64,000 nt of DNA from Coffea arabica. Taxonomy: Eukaryota > Streptophyta > Magnoliopsida > Gentianales > Rubiaceae. The translations under genes and the position numbers were made by a program. Shown piece by piece: positions 44,401-58,400 of this stretch; the first letter of the stretch is position 1, and the number at the start of each line of letters is the position of its first letter. The stretch covers positions 1,178,001-1,242,000 of the forward strand of contig NC_092329.1 of assembly GCF_036785885.1 (NCBI RefSeq), in the 5' to 3' direction. The notes beneath the pieces are model-generated. The model made no database searches and had not been told where the DNA came from. It saw only the letters and a program-made list of their open reading frames with translations.

Positions 44401-45798
44401 ATCCTTCAGGCCTGAGAAAAAGAAAGCAGTGAAGGGCGGACAATCAACTGTGACACAAGGTATCCATGACGGGCAGGCACCTAAAGTATTTGAACTGTCT
44501 GAGGTTTACAAACCAAGTGTTCATGTGAACCCTATTTTTATCTCTGTTGGTGTGGAGCTGGGGAAATTTTTTAGTGCTCCTGAAGCCTCTGATATTGTCT
44601 TCCAGTATGTTGAAAAACAAAGTCTTGTCAAGCCAACAGACAGATCCATGGTGACTTTAGATGCAACTCTTTGTGATGCTTTATACAAAGGGGCCATAAA
44701 GAAAGGATCAACCTATCCAACAGAAATTCATAAGAAAGATTTAGGATCAACTTTTATTAGTCGGATGCAAGCCCATCACAGAGTAACAAGGGGCAGTGAA
44801 ACTGTCATTCGCAAAGGTGGTTTAAAGCCAATTCAGATAATGACTGAACGGAGGCAGGGGAACAAGAAAGTTACGAAACTTTCAGGATTAGAATCGTTTT
44901 TAATAGATGCTGAGGCATTATCTTCAGAGCTGCAGAAGAAGTTTGCTTGTAGTACCACTGTGGCAGAACTCCCTGGTAGGTCATCCTATTAAGCTTTAAG
45001 CTTCTACTAGCAATTCTTGGTTATTATTTGCTCGAGTAACCTGAGAGAAGAAAAAGAGAGAAAAAAAATCTGTCATGGTCATCATGCTAGATTTTTCTGT
45101 GATGGAGTTGTTGATGTTAATTTTTTGTGGTTTACCAGCTTATACTTCAAGATGCATCTCCTTGGTGGTTTTATGATAACGCTAATCATGGGTTTCAGTT
45201 ATTCTTGTTTATTCATCTCATGTTTTGGTGTTAAGTGTTTTTAGATGGACGTTAGATACAACTTCAAGGTCAATGATTTTGTGCTTTTTCTTTCTAACTT
45301 GAAATCTTCTCTCCTTATCTGATCGTGATGGCGAAGACATTCTCTATAGCTTAGTCCCAGGGAAAAAATCTGGAGGGTAGACTATAGCTTTGTTTGCCAA
45401 TGGGGGATGACTAAGGCATTTGCTCATGTACCATGCTGTTAGGGTTACTGCCCTCTTCATTTTAATACCTAGCTGACAATTCATGTCTGCTTAACGCTTT
45501 CACATCTATTTTGGTGATGCCTTGCACTTTTCATTTTTGTTTGGGGGAATGACTAAGGCATTTGCTCATGTACCATGCTGTTAGGTTGATGCCTTTTCAT
45601 TTTAGTACCATGCTGTTAGGGTATCTGCTTAAGTTGACCATTTCTTACACACTCTCTCCATTCTTTAATTTTATAGGAAAGAAGGGACTCGAAGTTTTGG
45701 TTCAAGGGGGTGTGATTGATGATCTTGCGAAACACCTGATTGAGCAATACAGAATACCTAAGAGATATATCGAAGTTCTTGATAAAACAAAGAAATGA
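38417..45798 (+). CDS. EIF2D: Translation initiation factor eIF2D (ligatin)
   Basis: Eight exons (38417-38551, 40747-40858, 41697-41887, 41982-42076, 42148-42570, 43338-43446, 44327-44975, 45677-45798) keep frame and give 611 residues. The order matches eIF2D: an N-terminal DUF1947-like part (MFKKAAEVKSQQRLSGADRK) and a PUA domain (about 85-180; GLTMMSATEASKAGLRGKAL). An acidic linker in exon 5 follows, then a SWIB/MDM2-like winged helix (about 420-500; MVTLDATLCDALYKGAI) and a C-terminal SUI1/eIF1-like domain (about 515-605; GLESFLIDAEALSSELQKKF, VLVQGGVIDDLAKHLIEQY). eIF2D works in the cytosol on 40S subunits, in non-canonical Met-tRNA delivery and in recycling with tRNA/mRNA release (family knowledge). 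Intron 1 is long (2.2 kb). Introns 2, 6 and 7 each contain a short tandem duplication. No broken motif was seen. Confidence 0.93.
41541..41656 (+). repeat. 58-bp tandem duplication in eIF2D intron 2
   Basis: CAGTTGTGCTTGATCTGTTT begins two copies, at 41541 and 41599, each running through CTTTAGGTTGAAATTTTTTG. The duplicated unit carries an extra CTTTAG acceptor-like site before exon 3. Confidence 0.9.
44074..44214 (+). repeat. About 70-bp tandem duplication in eIF2D intron 6
   Basis: CACTTGCACATATAGC...CATCTGAATTGAAGCC...ATAATGAGGT occurs twice (about 44081 and 44147) with some differences, making it older than the one in intron 2. Confidence 0.85.
45405..45630 (+). repeat. Duplicated segment in eIF2D intron 7
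   Basis: GACTAAGGCATTTGCTCATG with TACCATGCTGTTAGG occurs at about 45410 and 45550; a third, shorter TACCATGCTGTTAGGGT follows at about 45606. Confidence 0.85.
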
Positions 45799-48208
45799 GA
45801 TTGCAGGTTAGTTTTCAAAAGTTTTCAGGGATGGAAGATTTTGGAGCAGCATGACACTTTTGTAATTCAAGTTTCGCGGGCGACATGGTTTGCATCTGGC
45901 GAGATTTGGCACTTTTGTAAATTCCTTAATTAAAATGATGGGTTGATTACAGTAACCCTTCAAGGTTTAGCCCTGGGTTAATTTTGTCCTCATTTTTATG
46001 TTGTCTCCATAATCCCCACGAAAGGGGAGAAAAAAAAGTAAAAAATAAAAAGACAAAGCTGTTTGATCATGTAACAAAAGTCAATCAACGGAGGATGTGT
46101 TTAATGGTTAATGTTGAGGCTCCATAACTTTTTAAAGAAACAATTTAAAGTACAATACACACTCTTATATAATCCTCTTAGCACTTGCACCGTTGCATTC
46201 CTAAAGATGCTAGAACTTGAGCACTTATAATATGTGTTGTGTTGTGTTGTGATATAACAAGAAGTGGAAAAGTAGGCCGGATCGCATGCTTGGGGGTCCA
46301 TATATCTCAATAATTTGACCTTGTGGAATCTATTCTATTACTTGCTGAAGCATATCTCAAGAATCTATACCTCGTGTGTCCATGAATTTGTATGTATACG
46401 TATTATTACACCATCGTGATCATGATGACACATCGTTGAATTGAATTAACCTTTTGTTAAGCTCAACTAGGTCTATATATGTAGTGACTGTCATAGATCA
46501 CAAGTGGGATACATGTGTGCGTATTGTTGTTGTTGTTTGTTCTTTTAGGGGGAGAGGTTAGAATTCTGAAACAAGATAGAAAGAATTGAATGGCCACAAA
46601 TGTGACAAGAGTCTTAACCAATTGGATATTCCCACAAATATCCCCTTCCTTCACTGCATGTTTCCTGACATTTTCTTACGAAAGTAAAAATTTCGGCAAA
46701 TAAACTTAGGTCCCCGAGCTATCTTCAAAAGCCGGCAACTTTTGAAGACGCTCAGGACACTTATCTACCCAGACCTTTCCCCCCCAAGACCGATGTGGGA
46801 TTGAAACCCCGACAAGGGCCAAGCCTCCACGGGCTGTTGCTGCTAAGAAGTAACTACCCCCACAAACCCGAGCTAGACGACCCAGTGGAATGTTTCTTCA
46901 CTGCATGTTTCTGCTCTCTCTTTTTGCTTTTCCCCTACGTGTTATGTACGTTATATTTGTATATGGTTCCAAGTGGTAATGGCTGTTGAATTTGATGCCT
47001 TTGTTCTTGACGTTGCCTTCCCAAATCCCCATGTCCGTTCACCACTTACCTTTCTCTTGATCATATATATATATAAAAGAAAATGGTCTTGGAGGCTTTT
47101 CCCTTTCTCCTTTGCAAGATTCTTTTCTTGGTTTATGTCTTCAACAATCCTAGTATTGTTCCCCGATGCATGTTTGATTCTTGCGGGAATCTGATACCAG
47201 GAAAATGTTTAGTTTATTCGATCTCTGGAGGCAGACGAGTTGAAAAGTTTTCTTCTAGCAGCTGTCAGCAGGACTTCCAATTACCTTTTTGCTAGCAGTT
47301 GTCATGTTGCTAACGCTGATCAATTTTTGTTGTTAATAACTCCAAATAATGAGAAAGATGAACTGTAAATGAATTTGATAGATTTCATACCATTCAACCA
47401 CACGAACCACATTGAACAAGGCGTGCGTGCAAAATTGAAAGATATTCTTCTTCGGTTCGGGGTATATTCCCAGTTTATTTCGGAGGCGAACATGAGTATA
47501 AACCACATAAACATGACTCAATAAGAAAAGGAGAAGACACCCAATCCCATAAATATATTCAAGTGAATGTTGGAGTTCCTTCCAAGCTGCGTGTAACTGA
47601 GAATGAAAGCTTACGAAACCAATCGAAACCAAAGCCTCCACCCCCCTTTGCCTAGGCCGCACTAGAAAAAACCTCCGTCCTTGTACGTAGCTAGCTGCTA
47701 TAATAATAATAGCCTGCCTGCCAGCTCGTTTTGTTTTTTGTTTTTTTTTGGGTTGTAGAGATACTTCTAGTTCTAGTTAGTCTGTATTAGGTATAGTATC
47801 TCAGATTAAAATAAACAAACAAATATAATCTCGTATGCCTTTAAAAGGCCAGCCGCTGCTTCTTCTTCTTCTTCCATTCTAAGTCGGTTTCGAACCAATC
47901 AATATTCATATTCTTCAAAAAAAAAAAAAAAAACAGAATTCCCGACGCTTTAATTAGCTCCTTTCCACCTGCATCATACTACAGTTGGTTTTATTTATCC
48001 ATATTCTGCACAAAAGCATGCTTAGATAGATCATCTATGCACATGCGGTTTTGTGTACGTACATGTGATCGATGCAAGTTTAATAATTGCAGGTTTTGTT
48101 TCTTTACTTCACTCCCACTCTCTCTCTAGTCTACACACAAGCTCCCCATTCGTACATAAATTTTGTATAAGAAACAAAGCAGAAAGTAGAAGAAATTCAG
48201 ACAGAGAA
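45799..48208. other. Intergenic region, eIF2D to SPS
   Basis: About 2.4 kb. The eIF2D 3' UTR comes first. At 46700-46900 is a GC-richer stretch with GACCGATGTGGGATTGAAAC, a phrase often met in plant retroelement ends, but no ends or direct repeats are visible. A 109-codon minus frame at 47333-47662 has hydrophobic stretches but no recognisable domain. The SPS promoter and leader probably occupy 47700-48208. Confidence 0.5.
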
Positions 48209-51200
48209 ATGGCCGGGAATGAATGGCTAAACGGGTATTTGGAGGCGATATTGGATGCGGGAAGTGGGAGAAATAGTGATGGCTCGAGAGAGGAAGAGAA
48301 GATCAAGAATCACAAATCCACGAGTCCTAGTTTGAGGAAGAGGTTTGATGAGAAGTTGAAGTTTGAGAAGTTTGAGGCTTGGAAAGAGAAGGAAGCTGGG
48401 AAGCTGTTTAGTCCCACCAAGTACTTTGTAGAAGAAGTCGTGAACAGCTTTGATGAGTCTGACCTCTACAGGACTTGGATCAAGGTCTCTCTCTCTCTCT
48501 CTCTCTTCTTCTTCCTCTATCACTCTCGCCCTTACCAACCAACCACACACACACACACACACACACAGAAGGAAAGAAACTGACAATTAATCCCAGCTTC
48601 GAAGACTTCCTTGTATACAAGTGTTTTCGAGTTTTTTATGCAGTTACTGTTGGCAGCTGCATGATGAGACGTGTGAAAAAGGAATATAAACAAGAAACGT
48701 AAAACGAAAGCTCAAGTCCCAAGTTAACCATGAAATTTCAACTTGAAATCATCATGCATGCGAAGTTGATAACAACTGAAATGAAGCTGAACAAGTAATG
48801 AAACATTTTACATGATGATAATATTCAAGAAAGACAGAATTGGTAGTCGAGAGTTGAATGAACTTGGATGGAATGTGGTTGCATGCAGGTAGTGGCGACA
48901 AGGAATTCTCGCGAACGCAACAACAGGCTCGAGAATATGTGCTGGCGAATTTGGCATCTTGCCCGCAAAAAGAAACAGGTCCCTCTCCAATCTCTCACAC
49001 TACTTTAACAGTTAACACACAGACTACTTGGATATACACACTCTCACACATGTGTAATTTTCACAAGACATCCATAATCCCTACATACGGTTCGAAGGTG
49101 ACAATAAAACCATGTAGACGACTTTGCAGTTTTACACGGCAATTCAGCAGATTAAGCTTGACAACTTTTTCTCCATGCACGATTTTGATGCCGCAGAAGA
49201 AATTGTAACAGCGCATGCAATCGCCATTTGGGAATCCTAATCCTTAATGGCGAAAGATAATCAACTACTGTACCATGAACAATGGCTCTCTCTAATGCAC
49301 AAAAGTAGCAAATTAATCTGAGAAACAGAAAACGTGATAGCTACTATTAACAATTTCTGACAGACAAAAGGATATCACCCCTTTTCTTCCCAGTAATGGC
49401 CTCCCCTCCATTTATCTTTTTAATATCATTTGTATATGAAATCTAGCGAAGGGCAATACAAGAACTCAGAATTGGTAACACTTGTGCTCAAGACTAGATT
49501 GTCAGACTTACATATTACCTGCAGATAGCTTGGGATGATGCACAGAAACTAGTAAAACGTAGACTCGAGCGTGAAAAAGGTCGAAGTGATGCAGCTGATG
49601 ACCTCTCAGAAATTTCCGAAGGTGAGAAGGAGAAAGGCGATTTAGCTCAAACAGATTTCCCTACTCACATTTCAAGGATCAACTCTGATACTCAGATATG
49701 GTCAGAGGAAGATAAATCACGACAACTGTACATCGTATTGATTAGGTATTTTTGTGCTCTGATTCCATATATTGATGCAAGCGGAAAAGGCCAAACAAGA
49801 AATTGTTCACAGAAAGCATTGATAAGTAACAGGATAAGCACAACACCTGTTGCTATTTTCAGGCCTCTCTTGACAACCAAATTAACAAAATTCTCAAACT
49901 GGACAGAACTTGGAGTAATTTATCAGCTGAGTTTTATGCACTGTTGACTGTTTACCATGCAGCCTTCATGGGTTGGTGCGTGGAGAAAACATGGAACTTG
50001 GCCGAGACTCTGACACTGGCGGTCAGGTAGTAAACGTTTAACAATTTCCTTTGCTACACGCAAGTTTAAAATCAGTCTTCATCTTCATTCTCCACTGCTG
50101 AAATTGAACAATAGGGAATGGAGGAAATGATAACATGTATACTAAAGACTCAACAATATCAAGGCCTTAAGATCTAATGAGAAGCAGACCTGAGAGACTG
50201 TAAACCACTTTAGTCAATGATTCCAGAGCAAGTTTCCATGCACGGCACACTAATTGTTCTTACTAACGCATCTGATATGTGAATTTTATGAAAATACTCA
50301 GGTGAAATATGTCGTGGAACTTGCCCGAGCACTTGCAAGTACAAAAGGAATATATCGAGTAGATCTCCTGACTCGACAAATCACATCCCCAGAAGTTGAC
50401 TCCAGCTACGGAGAGCCAATTGAGATGCTATCATGCCCGTCTGATGGTTTTGGTAGCTGTGGTGCCTACATAGTCCGAATCCCCTGTGGACCTCGTGAAA
50501 AGTAATACACATTATCTTCGTCTGAAATAGAACACACATATTTTTGCCTTCTTATGCTAATTAAAATTATCTCACAAATTGTTACAGTTAGCATTCACCC
50601 TTGCTGCTGCACTGCTGCATCGTCCTTTTACACTCCAATCCTGTTAAGATATTCCAAAATTGGCAAATTGATTGTATTCCCTTTGCTATGTACCACAGAT
50701 ACATTCTAAAAGAATCACTCTGGCCTTACATACCTGAATTTGTAGACGGAGCATTGGGCCACATTGTCAACATGGCAAGAGCTATTGGTGACCAGGTAAA
50801 TGCTGGAAAACCAACATGGCCTTATGTGATCCACGGCCACTATGCCGATGCAGGAGAGGTAGCTGCACGATTGTCTGGAGCTTTGAATGTGCCGATGGTA
50901 TTAACAGGTCATTCTTTGGGTAGGAACAAGTTTGAACAATTACTCAAGCAAGGAAGACTCTCCAGGGAGGACATTAATACCACCTACAAGATCATGAGGA
51001 GAATTGAAGCTGAAGAGTTGGGGCTGGATGCTGCAGATATGGTGGTGACTAGCACAAGACAAGAAATTGAAGAGCAGTGGGGTTTGTATGATGGGTTTGA
51101 CATCCAGTTGGAGAGGAAACTAAGGGTTCGTAGACGTAGAGGAGTTAGCTGTCTGGGACGATATATGCCGAGAATGGTGGTAAGTCAAATCTCTAATTGC

Positions 51201-54200
51201 TATTGTTTGTTTATTTGACTCAAATGTTGAGTTCTATCTAACAATGAAACGAACAAGTTCAGAACATCTAAAAGTCACACTTACTTACCTCAAAATGCAA
51301 CAGCATTCTACAGCTTGTCAATGTTTTTTAGCGCAGCTGGCAGTCCTTGTCTTTTTTAGAGACACTAGTCTATTTTTTTAAGATTTCTGCAGTCAACATA
51401 AGTAGAAATCTCATAGCATTACAAACAGTAGCTCTGGATTTCAACTGTTGCATGTTCTTATCTCTATGCAGCATTAATCAGTTTGAGAACATGAGTTGAA
51501 GAGTATATAAACTACATTAATATCTGATGAACCACTTTTTAAAGTAAGCATCCATTATGCATTGCAGTCCTAGAAGAATATTCAGTTAGATCACATTGTC
51601 TGAAACATGTATACCTGCATCATCTTGGCAACCAATTTTCTTTGGCATTGCGTCTCCCTTTTGGCACACCTGTTACTAGTGAAAAGCTTGTTTCTTGATC
51701 ATTATGTGGAAATAGGTAATACCACCAGGCATGGATTTCAGCAGTGTTACGACTCCAGATTCATTAGACAGTGATGGAGATCTGAATTCATTGATTGGAC
51801 CTGACAGAACTCAGAAAAAACCTATGCCTCCTATTTGGTCTGAGGTTAGACACTCCTCTCTTTTGCACTGTAAACATGTTGGAAAAGATTCTCTTTTGTA
51901 TGACAGATTTCCTTTCATATACATGTTGTTGGACCGAGTTCAGATTACACCAATAGTGAAACTTAAAATCCTTAACATCTCTAAATTTTTTATCTAATGT
52001 GATGTTTTGACTTCCCTGAATCCAGGTAATGCGGTTTTTTACAAACCCTCACAAGCCCATGATACTTGCATTGTCTCGTCCAGATCCCAAGAAAAATGTT
52101 ACTACCTTAGTCAAGGCTTTTGGAGAATGTCAGCCCCTACGGGAACTAGCCAATTTGGTAATCCTGCATTTTACTCACCTCCAGCCAACATATTATTATG
52201 CTCTATCGGAGTGTATGATGATGCTAATATGACTTCCACAATGTCATTATAGACACTCATACTGGGGAACAGAGAAGATCTTGAAGAAATGTCCAACAGC
52301 AGCTCAGCTGTCCTAACAGCAGTACTTAAGCTCATCGATAAGTATGATTTGTATGGTCAAGTGGCATATCCAAAGCATCACAAGCAACCAGAAGTTCCTC
52401 AGATATATAGTCTGGCAGCAAAAACAAAGGTAAATCACTCACCAAATGTCAGTGAAATAAGTTAACTAACATAGTCAGGTATTAGGCCCAGTAAGCACTG
52501 TAAGGATTTAATTATCCACAGTCAAACTGCAATTATTCAGCCACTTCACTAGTTCTACTGGTCCAGCCGAAGAGTTAGTGTCTACCAACACTTGACTGTC
52601 ATGAAGGCATCATCCACTTGAGAATATCTTAGAAGGGAAAGATAACAAGCCAAATTAATTTTCAACAGCCCATTGTGAACTGCTACAAGTAACACTTTCT
52701 TGACAACTGATTTCTCTTTCTGAAGGGAGTATTCATCAATCCAGCTCTTGTGGAACCATTCGGTCTGACTCTTATTGAGGTAAGTTAACACTTGCTGGTT
52801 TCTGAAATACAGTCTGCTATAATCATCCATACCTTTCAAGGCATGTTTGACCATGTGACCTTTGTAAGAAATCCGTTTTTGTTTGCAGGCAGCAGCTTAT
52901 GGTTTACCTGTTGTTGCCACAAAAAATGGTGGGCCTGTAGATATTCTCAAGGTGAATTTCAACTGTACTTAGGTCTCAAGTGTAAATCCATACAACATGG
53001 ACACCCAACTAGAATATATTCTCCTGCTAAATCACCGTGACTCTTAGCAAAATGAAATCTTGCCATCTGTCCTGTTCAAAGATGAACTTTATGTTAGGTC
53101 CTTATCAACAACACCAAATGGTAACATAGAAAATACACCCTGGTAGGTTTCTTTGACCAATTAGATTGATATGAGCAATGTCTTTCTTTCAGGCACTTAA
53201 CAATGGCCTACTTATCGACCCCCATGACCAGAAAGCAATAGCAGATGCTCTTCTGAAGCTTGTAGCAGACAAGAACCTCTGGCTTGAATGCCGGAAAAGT
53301 GGACTAAAGAATATCCATCGCTTCTCATGGCCAGAGCACTGCCGTAATTACCTTTTCTATGTTGAGCACTGTCGCAGTCGTCATCCTACCAATCGTCTTG
53401 AGGTTGTGCCAGCAACTGAAGAACCTATGAGTGAATCGCTAAGGGGTGTTGAAGATCTTTCTTTGAAATTCTCTGTTGATGGAGAACTTGATGCAGCGGC
53501 AAGACAGCAGGATCTTATTGAAACACTAACACGAAAGGCTACCTTAAATGGCAAACCCATCATAAACTACTGTCCAGGGAGAAGAGAAGGGCTTTATGTT
53601 GTAGCGACTGATTGTTACAACAACGTGGGAATTGCTACAGAAACCTTACCTCTAGTAATCAAGAATCTAATGCAAGTTATGCATCCAAGATCAAGCCAGA
53701 TAGGTTTTGTACTCTTGACAGGCTTAACTTTATCGGAGATGATAGAAGCATTTAAAAGTTCCCAGATAAAGTTAGAAGATTTTGATGCACTGGTCTGTAG
53801 CAGTGGCAGTGAAATTTATTACCCATGGAGAGATATGTTGGCAGATGAAGACTATGAAGCTCACATTGACTACAGGTGGCCTGGTGAGCATGTGAAATCT
53901 ATCGTGATGAGGCTTGCCAAGCTAGAAAATGGAGCTGACAATGACATTGAACCATGCAAAAGTGCATGCAACCCCCGATGCTACTCATATACAGTTAGAC
54001 CAGGATCAGAGGTAAGATTCCTTAACTACTCTGTGTGAAGATGAAAGATTTACATCCCGGGTTATCACAGCAGATATAATCATTTAAATTATCATGTCAC
54101 AGACTAGGAAAATTGATGAAATACGGCAGAGGTTGCGCATGAGAGGCTTTCGCTGCAACCTCGTTTATACACATGCAGCAGCCAGGTTAATTGTGCTACC

Positions 54201-54601
54201 ACTTTTTGCATCAAGAACTCATGCACTGAGGTCAGTCCTTATCATTCTGGTACTATCTGTGAACTAATAAATACAGATGAAACTAAAGAAGAAGAAGAAG
54301 AATCCTAAGTGCATTGTTGCCATGTCAATACAGGTACCTATCAGTTAGGTGGGGCATTGATATGTCAAAAATGTTTGTGTTTCTTGGGGAAAGAGGGGAC
54401 ACAGATTATGAGGATCTGCTTGTAGGCCTCCACAAGACTGTGATCCTGAAAGGTTCAGTGGAATATGGCAGTGAGATGCTTCTACATACCGAAGATAGTT
54501 TCAGAAGGGATGATGCAGCGCCCCAGGAGAGCGCCAACATATTCAGAGCAGAGGGATATGAAATCCCTGATATCTCCAAAGCTCTGGAGACATTGAAATG
54601 A
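48209..54601 (+). CDS. SPS4: Sucrose-phosphate synthase, family C (SPS4 type)
   Basis: Fourteen exons (48209-48484, 48889-48978, 49525-49745, 49963-50026, 50302-50501, 50699-51179, 51716-51844, 52026-52157, 52253-52429, 52726-52779, 52889-52951, 53193-54011, 54103-54230, 54334-54601) keep frame and give 1033 residues, the normal length. The enzyme joins UDP-glucose and fructose-6-phosphate to sucrose-6-phosphate in the cytosol, the main control step of sucrose synthesis. Visible parts are the N-terminal regulatory region ([16 protein letters not shown]), the glucosyltransferase with [32 protein letters not shown] and [20 protein letters not shown], and a C-terminal SPP-like domain. [20 protein letters not shown] matches family C rather than A or B. 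SRINSD (Ser176) fits the inhibitory light/dark phosphosite (Ser158 in spinach). Intron 1 opens with (CT)n and then (CA)n repeats. Confidence 0.95.
48485..48566 (+). repeat. (CT)n and (CA)n microsatellites at the SPS intron-1 donor
   Basis: The donor GTCTCTCT is itself the start of a CT run of about 22 bases. A CA run of about 23 bases follows at about 48544-48566. Confidence 0.93.
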
Positions 54602-55449
54602 CTTCAAAATTGAACCTTTTCTAAGTTTTATTACTTTAACCTTTTATTTTTAGGGGTTGGGGGTTTGCCATGGCTAGTTTATGTCTGTGGCAATACTTTG
54701 TTAGATAAACAAATAACACGTGTAGTTTGTCGTATAAGAAAGCTGTATCTCATCATCAAATCAAGCACTTCATATGCTTAATGAATCCATTGAGTACCCT
54801 TACACGTAATTGATATCAGTAGAATATCCAAGACAAACGAATGTGCTCTAACTCAATTATGCACGTACGGGTCAAAAGCAGTGACAGCATGCAAAATAAA
54901 TCATATAAAAATTACTTCTCAGTGAAGGCATATGTGATGATTTTTTCCTCATTGACTGATCAACTCTTAACCGTTGCAAATGTAAAAGTAATGACTCATG
55001 ATTAAATAGCAATACATCGTACTTATTCAAATAGTAATTCATAAACTAGTAAAACCAAACAGATACTAGAAAAAGAAATTGCTGTTGTCATCTGATCAAT
55101 GCATGGCAACTTCATCATGGTATGTCCTGCTGCTATTCCTAAACAATTTGCAGCTTTTTATTCACAACATGTTCAATGACTATGGAAGAAAGAGCATTTG
55201 ATAAGTTTGTAGCCAGCATTTTTTCTAAGCCTCTCCATAAGCACCCAGTTCTACCCTGTATTCTTCTCCACAAGAACACTTGACAGGATGTGAAATTTCT
55301 TGGATAACAGAATAAAAAAATTGATGCTCAGTGTATTGCACTAGAGAAAATATGTCTAGCCATTCTACAATGCAAGTGATTATTATACAACATGCACCAA
55401 TTTTAACAGATTACTTAATTTAGGAGGTTAGCAACATTCCTGAATTAAC
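54602..55449. other. Convergent intergenic region, SPS and coiled-coil gene 3' ends
   Basis: About 850 bp, AT-rich, expected to hold both 3' UTRs. No gene or repeat is recognised. Confidence 0.6.
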
Positions 55450-58400
55450 TTAAGGGCTAGCAGATATAACAGTGAACTGTAACTCTAAAACCATTGCGAA
55501 TAGTTGCCGAATTCTTTCTACCTTTAAGGTCATTATCTGAAGTTGCAGAGCCTGTAAAAACTCGGCTTCCCCAGATTTGTCTGATAAAAGCACTTGAAGT
55601 TCCTCATCCAACAATTCAATATTCATTTCCCGAAGTTCTGGCTGAAATTACACATCCACCATTGAAACCTTTAACAGCTATTGTTAGACAGCCTATAGAA
55701 ACTCAATATATAATCACGAGGTCAAATATTGTTCCCAATATGGTACTTTCCGCAGCTTTACAGCTGCATTATGAAACTACTAACCTGTGAACAGAATTTG
55801 CCAAGACAGGAATCCATTTTCAGAAAGAAATAACAGAAAACAATAATTTCCAGAAATGAGCTATTTGGACCACAAGATCTTTTAGAAGCTGCTGGAATCA
55901 ATTTAATGCATATTACGTGCTAAAAAAAATTAGTCGAGAAAAAGTTACAGAGAATGCATAGTGACTCACCTTATATTCATTTAACTTCCCCTTTACTAGC
56001 TCCATAGCATGCTTTATCTGCAGCACAATAGCTTACATTTGAATTGCGGAATTTAATACAAAATACAGTAAGGATAATCTAATCATTATATGCTAGTCAC
56101 AATCTAACACCTTATGTAAGAACTGTAAGTCTGTCAACATAGTTATGGTTTTCTCCTTAAAATGGGAGCAGGGATAATTCATTTCAGTATTGCAGTGTCT
56201 GGAAAAAAATCCATTTTCTGAATGTGCAAATGGACTACCATGTAGAAGCAAAAATAATCCACAACAAAAAGTCAACAGACACATCATGGAAGGATTATAA
56301 TCCACTTTCAGTACCAAAAGGATAAAGGTAAAGACAGCAAGAAAATAAAACAACAGGAAGAATTGTAGTAGACATACAAAGACAGACATCTCTACATAAA
56401 CCTGTTCCACAACAAAAAGGTAACCACTAAACTAGTAAGAGTGAGTAATAAAATGACATAGAATGATACAAAATAGGACAATTTTTATTTTCTTTTTGGG
56501 AGAATAAGGAATATGGCAAGGAGAAGAAACAAAATTCAAAAGGAGGGCATAAGTTTGAGCAAAATGGGGAATTAAGTACCATTTCCATAATTAAATAGCA
56601 ATAAATTAATGCTAAATTACCCAGTACCCCTCCTTCTTTTCCTTTTGTTACCTTCCCAACTAATTTCCCAACGAACTAATTTTTCAAACACCAAGCAGAT
56701 GTGAATGGCAGGGTGGCTTGCAATGCTACTCTGCACCGCTGCCACTACCTACTGCCAACTTTCTGATGGTAAAAATTCTTGAAATTTACTCTCTCTCCAC
56801 TCGAATTTTTCAATAGGATGTGATTCCAGTATTCAATTTAACCAAAAGTGGATAATTTCCCTCAAATGGTGAATTATCAGCAGCTCTGATAATTTTTTTA
56901 TTACATTCAAATCAAGTTCAAGTCATAGAAATCTGTATGACGGTACTGTTATCTAGTCTAGGCTTCTATCAATTTCCTTTTTCATCTCTAAATTGAGAGT
57001 TTACTAATCCCGTTTCCTCAAAATCCTAATCTTTTGGGTTCCAAAAGATACCTATCCTGAAGGAAATCAATTAGTTTCACCCATGTCGACCTTGAGTAGA
57101 TTTTATGCCGAGATCGGATGCTGGGAGTAGTTTCAGTGACAACGTATTTGGCAGCGTGAGAAGTGCCACTCTCATATCATGTACACTTACAGGTAGGCCA
57201 GCAACGAATCTGGAAGCAAAGAACATGTGTGTCCTTATGCTATTTAACACTTTTGGTAGGCTCGGCTACAATGAAATGAGCAAGTGCATGAGGTTCCTCC
57301 ATCTGATTTGATTAAGTGCTTGTGGTCCTTGTATTAAGCGGAAGAAGGCATCTGTGTTCTGATGATTTAGTTTGTGACTGTGAAATTGGTGGAGAGAGGG
57401 GAAGGACTTATGGATAATATCATAGATCATGTAATATTTTTAGATTAAATAAAATGTATTCAACTCCCCAATCTTGAATTTATCTAAACACCTGCCCTAC
57501 TTATGAATTTTAAATCCTTCTCTAACCATATTCCCAATTCTTCCTTTTCTTTTTAAGCATAATACTCCATAGATGAAACAAATTTATAACAAAGCTAAAA
57601 GAACTAGTTACAGCCTTACTTGTATCCAAAATTACATATATTCACCTTGCTATTCTCCAAAACAAGATTGTATTTCATCTGCACCATCTGGTCTAACTCA
57701 GCTTTTGCAGCATCAAACTTCATCAGTAGGCTTTTCATTATGTTTCCCTGAGACTCTGAAGATCACCGAGCTCTTATTATAGTACATAAGAAGAAATTTT
57801 ACATCATCCAGGGTAGACATGGTATTTGTCTACTGCTTCAAGTAAGATTAAGTTCAAGAAGGTGAAACATAAGACCTTGGCTATCCAAAAGTAATTGAAG
57901 AAGAAGTTCCATGATAGAATATTTTTTGTACCAGTACTCTTTGCTTTTTCATATTGTTTTCATGCTTGACTGAACCAATCCTTTCGACTGCATTCTACTT
58001 GATGAAAAATATGTGCATATCAAAGTGTCAAAGCAAATTCATGTTGCTTCCGCAATAATTCTGTCAATCTAGCAGTGTATAATTCAGCTGCGGTACCAGA
58101 TGCTTAGTCTCTATTGTGCCACAAACATATTCACCTCTCAATGTAAATTATCTCTTCTACATTTTCTATGTTCACCAGGATCATATATTAGTCATTAAGG
58201 ATTGCCTCTTAATAACCAATTCAACGAATTCCAAGATATCTGCTTCTAATATATTGAAGTGGCATGTCTCAGCAATATGTATTCTTACTTTAGATGATAA
58301 TTCTCTAAGGTAGACCATTTTGATCTGCAAAAGAAAACATTCTGTATCCATCTAATGCATATGTAAAGAAAGAGAACATGATATTAAAACTTACACACCA

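Noticed and set aside
46700-46900. Possible retroelement end (GACCGATGTGGGATTGAAAC)
   Set aside because: No paired terminal repeat, primer site or target duplication visible.
47333-47662. 109-codon minus frame with hydrophobic stretches
   Set aside because: No family resemblance, no splice or promoter support; left as intergenic.
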